Shown here: positions 62,729-64,000 of the stretch, in pieces
Position numbering within the stretch: position 1 is the first letter of the stretch
Layout of the letters: every line of letters begins with the position of its first letter
Origin: Thermoproteota archaeon
GTDB taxonomy: Archaea; Thermoproteota; Thermoprotei_A; Sulfolobales; NBVN01
Direction of reading: 5' to 3'
Assembly: GCA_030550455.1 (NCBI GenBank)
Contig: JAUQPH010000001.1
Coordinates: 1-64,000 of the forward strand
DNA length: 64,000 bases
Notes under the pieces: model-generated
What the model was told of the DNA's origin: nothing
Databases searched by the model: none
The model's input: the letters and a program-made list of their open reading frames with translations, nothing else
Position numbers and translations under genes: made by a program

Positions 62729-63431
62729 AGAAAACGGTCTGAGACACGACGGGCGTAGACCGAACGAGCTCAGACCCATTAGGATGTCCGTCGGTATACT
62801 GAATAAGGCGTCTGGTTCCGCCTTAGTAGAATATGGTGAGACCAAGGTTTTGGCGGCAGTTCACGGACCAAGGGAGATACCTCAGAGGCACCTACTGCTT
62901 CCAGATAGGGCAGTAATTAGATGCCGCTACCACATGCTGTCGTTCTCGACGCATGAAAGGAAGTCACCTGTTCCTACTAGGAGGGAAATTGAGCTGTCTA
63001 AGGTTATAAGAGAGGCGTTAGAACCCGTGGTTATATCGGAGACTTTCCCGAGGACAGCTATCGATGTCTTTATCGAGATAATAAACGCGGATGGAGGTAC
63101 TAGAACTGCTGCTGTGACGGCAGCATCTCTGGCTTTAGCCGATGCCGGAATTCCCATGAAGGATTTAGTGGTTGGTGTCGCAGTCGGAAAGGTTGATGGG
63201 GTGCTAGTTCTAGATATAGATGAAGAAGAGGACATGTTTGGAGAGGCTGATATGCCGGTAGCTATAGCTCCGTCTCTAGGTATAGTTACTCTCCTCCAGC
63301 TTAATGGAGTTCTAACTAGAGAGGAGTTCAGTGAGGCCTTAAGGCTGGCTTTAGCTGGGGCTAACCTTATCTACGAAAAAGCGAGAGAAGCTCTTAGAGA
63401 TAGGTATATGAAGGTGAGGGTAGAGGAGTAA
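62706..63431 (+). CDS. rrp41: Exosome catalytic subunit Rrp41
   Basis: This RNase PH-fold subunit (241 residues, GTG start) has [34 protein letters not shown] and the catalytic region [20 protein letters not shown] with the conserved aspartates. With Rrp42 it forms the phosphorolytic 3'-5' RNA-degrading ring. It overlaps rrp42 by 1 bp. Confidence 0.96.
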   Translation: MEKPKLIKENGLRHDGRRPNELRPIRMSVGILNKASGSALVEYGETKVLAAVHGPREIPQRHLLLPDRAVIRCRYHMLSFSTHERKSPVPTRREIELSKVIREALEPVVISETFPRTAIDVFIEIINADGGTRTAAVTAASLALADAGIPMKDLVVGVAVGKVDGVLVLDIDEEEDMFGEADMPVAIAPSLGIVTLLQLNGVLTREEFSEALRLALAGANLIYEKAREALRDRYMKVRVEE

Positions 63432-64000
63432 TGTCTCACACACCATCCCTCGGGATTATAACGCCGAAACTCAAGGCAAGCACTATAGTTAGTATGCTCA
63501 AGAAAGGTATAAGAAGCTCCGGGAGAGGTTTGATGGACTATAGACAGGTAGAGATAGCTTCAGGCTATGTACGCAATGCGGACGGATCTGCCCTAGTCAG
63601 GCTCGGTAATACCGTAGTTGTAGCAGGAGTTAAGCTAGAAATCGGGTCACCGTACCCCGACACTCCCAACGAGGGAGCTCTAGTAGTAAACGCCGAGTTC
63701 ATGCCTACTGCTTCACCCACGTTCGAGCCGGGACCTCCGGATGAGAACGCTATAGAGCTAGCGAGGATCATAGATAGGTCACTGAGAGAGTTGAAGGTGA
63801 TAGACATGAGTAAACTAGCTATAATTCCAGGCAAAAGAGTTTGGGTAGTTTACATCGACATTTACGTATTAGATCACGACGGGAACCTTGTAGACGCTTC
63901 ATCTATAGCTACTCTTGGTGCGCTAATGAACACGTCTCTACCTAGAGTTGAGGTAGACGAAACTGGAAACATAAAGGTAGATAGGAGCACCAGGCTATCA
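63431..64000 (+). CDS. rrp42: Exosome subunit Rrp42 (partial, cut by the window end)
   Basis: At least 190 residues are present, starting at the ATG that overlaps the rrp41 stop. LMDYRQVEIASGYVRNADGSALVRLGNT and GPPDENAIELARIIDRSLRE (cited in part) identify the RNase PH-like non-catalytic ring subunit. The frame is open to the window edge; about 80-90 residues are missing. Confidence 0.95.
   Translation, partial: MSHTPSLGIITPKLKASTIVSMLKKGIRSSGRGLMDYRQVEIASGYVRNADGSALVRLGNTVVVAGVKLEIGSPYPDTPNEGALVVNAEFMPTASPTFEPGPPDENAIELARIIDRSLRELKVIDMSKLAIIPGKRVWVVYIDIYVLDHDGNLVDASSIATLGALMNTSLPRVEVDETGNIKVDRSTRLS

Overview
The window is archaeal and looks like a hyperthermophilic crenarchaeon (Thermoproteota). 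The reasons are: a proteasome alpha - SBDS - Rrp4 - Rrp41 - Rrp42 operon, aIF5B, ribosomal P1, the isopentenyl phosphate kinase plus type 2 IPP isomerase pair, archaeal phosphorylating GAPDH, an intron-bearing tRNA, TATA/BRE-type promoters, many GTG/TTG starts, and a type I-A plus type III-B CRISPR complement with a 24-nt repeat. No rRNA is present, so a genus cannot be named.

Region 1 (1-26.0 kb) is one large CRISPR-Cas island. A partial Csx1-like CARF gene runs off the left edge. The Cmr (III-B) complex is split into cmr2-cmr3 (+) and a convergent cmr4-cmr5-cmr1-cmr6 (-). Next, on the minus strand, come csa1-cas1-cas2-cas4 (adaptation), a CARF-HTH regulator csa3 and cas6. An AT-rich leader follows, then a 6.0-kb array of about 91 repeats whose leader-distal end is decaying. 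Beyond the array a second csa3 is divergent from the I-A interference operon csa5-cas7-cas5-cas8a-cas3'-cas3''. So one adaptation module, one Cas6 and one array appear to serve two effector complexes. Within the array, two spacers overlap by 24 nt (two samplings of one invader locus), and one spacer carries an inverted copy of half a repeat.

Region 2 (26.0-38 kb) begins with three tandem genes for four-CBS-domain proteins (12 CBS modules), then an AmrS-like radical SAM enzyme, a YfcE-like phosphodiesterase, GAPDH and an S9 peptidase. It ends in a poorly known block of small DNA-binding-type proteins (ribbon-helix-helix, zinc-finger-like, HTH) and uncharacterised genes.

Region 3 (38-54 kb) is mostly housekeeping: tRNA-Pro(CGG) with a 22-nt intron, overlapping a MeaB/ArgK GTPase gene by 10 nt; threonine synthase; ribosomal P1; an Lrp regulator; IPK and IDI-2 (isoprenoid lipid precursors); a PAPS-reductase-like ferredoxin fusion; CinA-like; TldD-like; PepQ; a CDP-alcohol phosphatidyltransferase; a metallo-beta-lactamase-fold hydrolase; and aIF5B. 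Two long gene-poor gaps (43.3-44.1 and 47.3-48.0 kb) hold hairpins and possible decayed transposase sequence.

Region 4 (54-64 kb) has a MATE transporter, a divergently organised branched-chain-type amino-acid ABC transporter (livHM versus livK-G-F) and the exosome/proteasome operon, cut in rrp42 by the window end.
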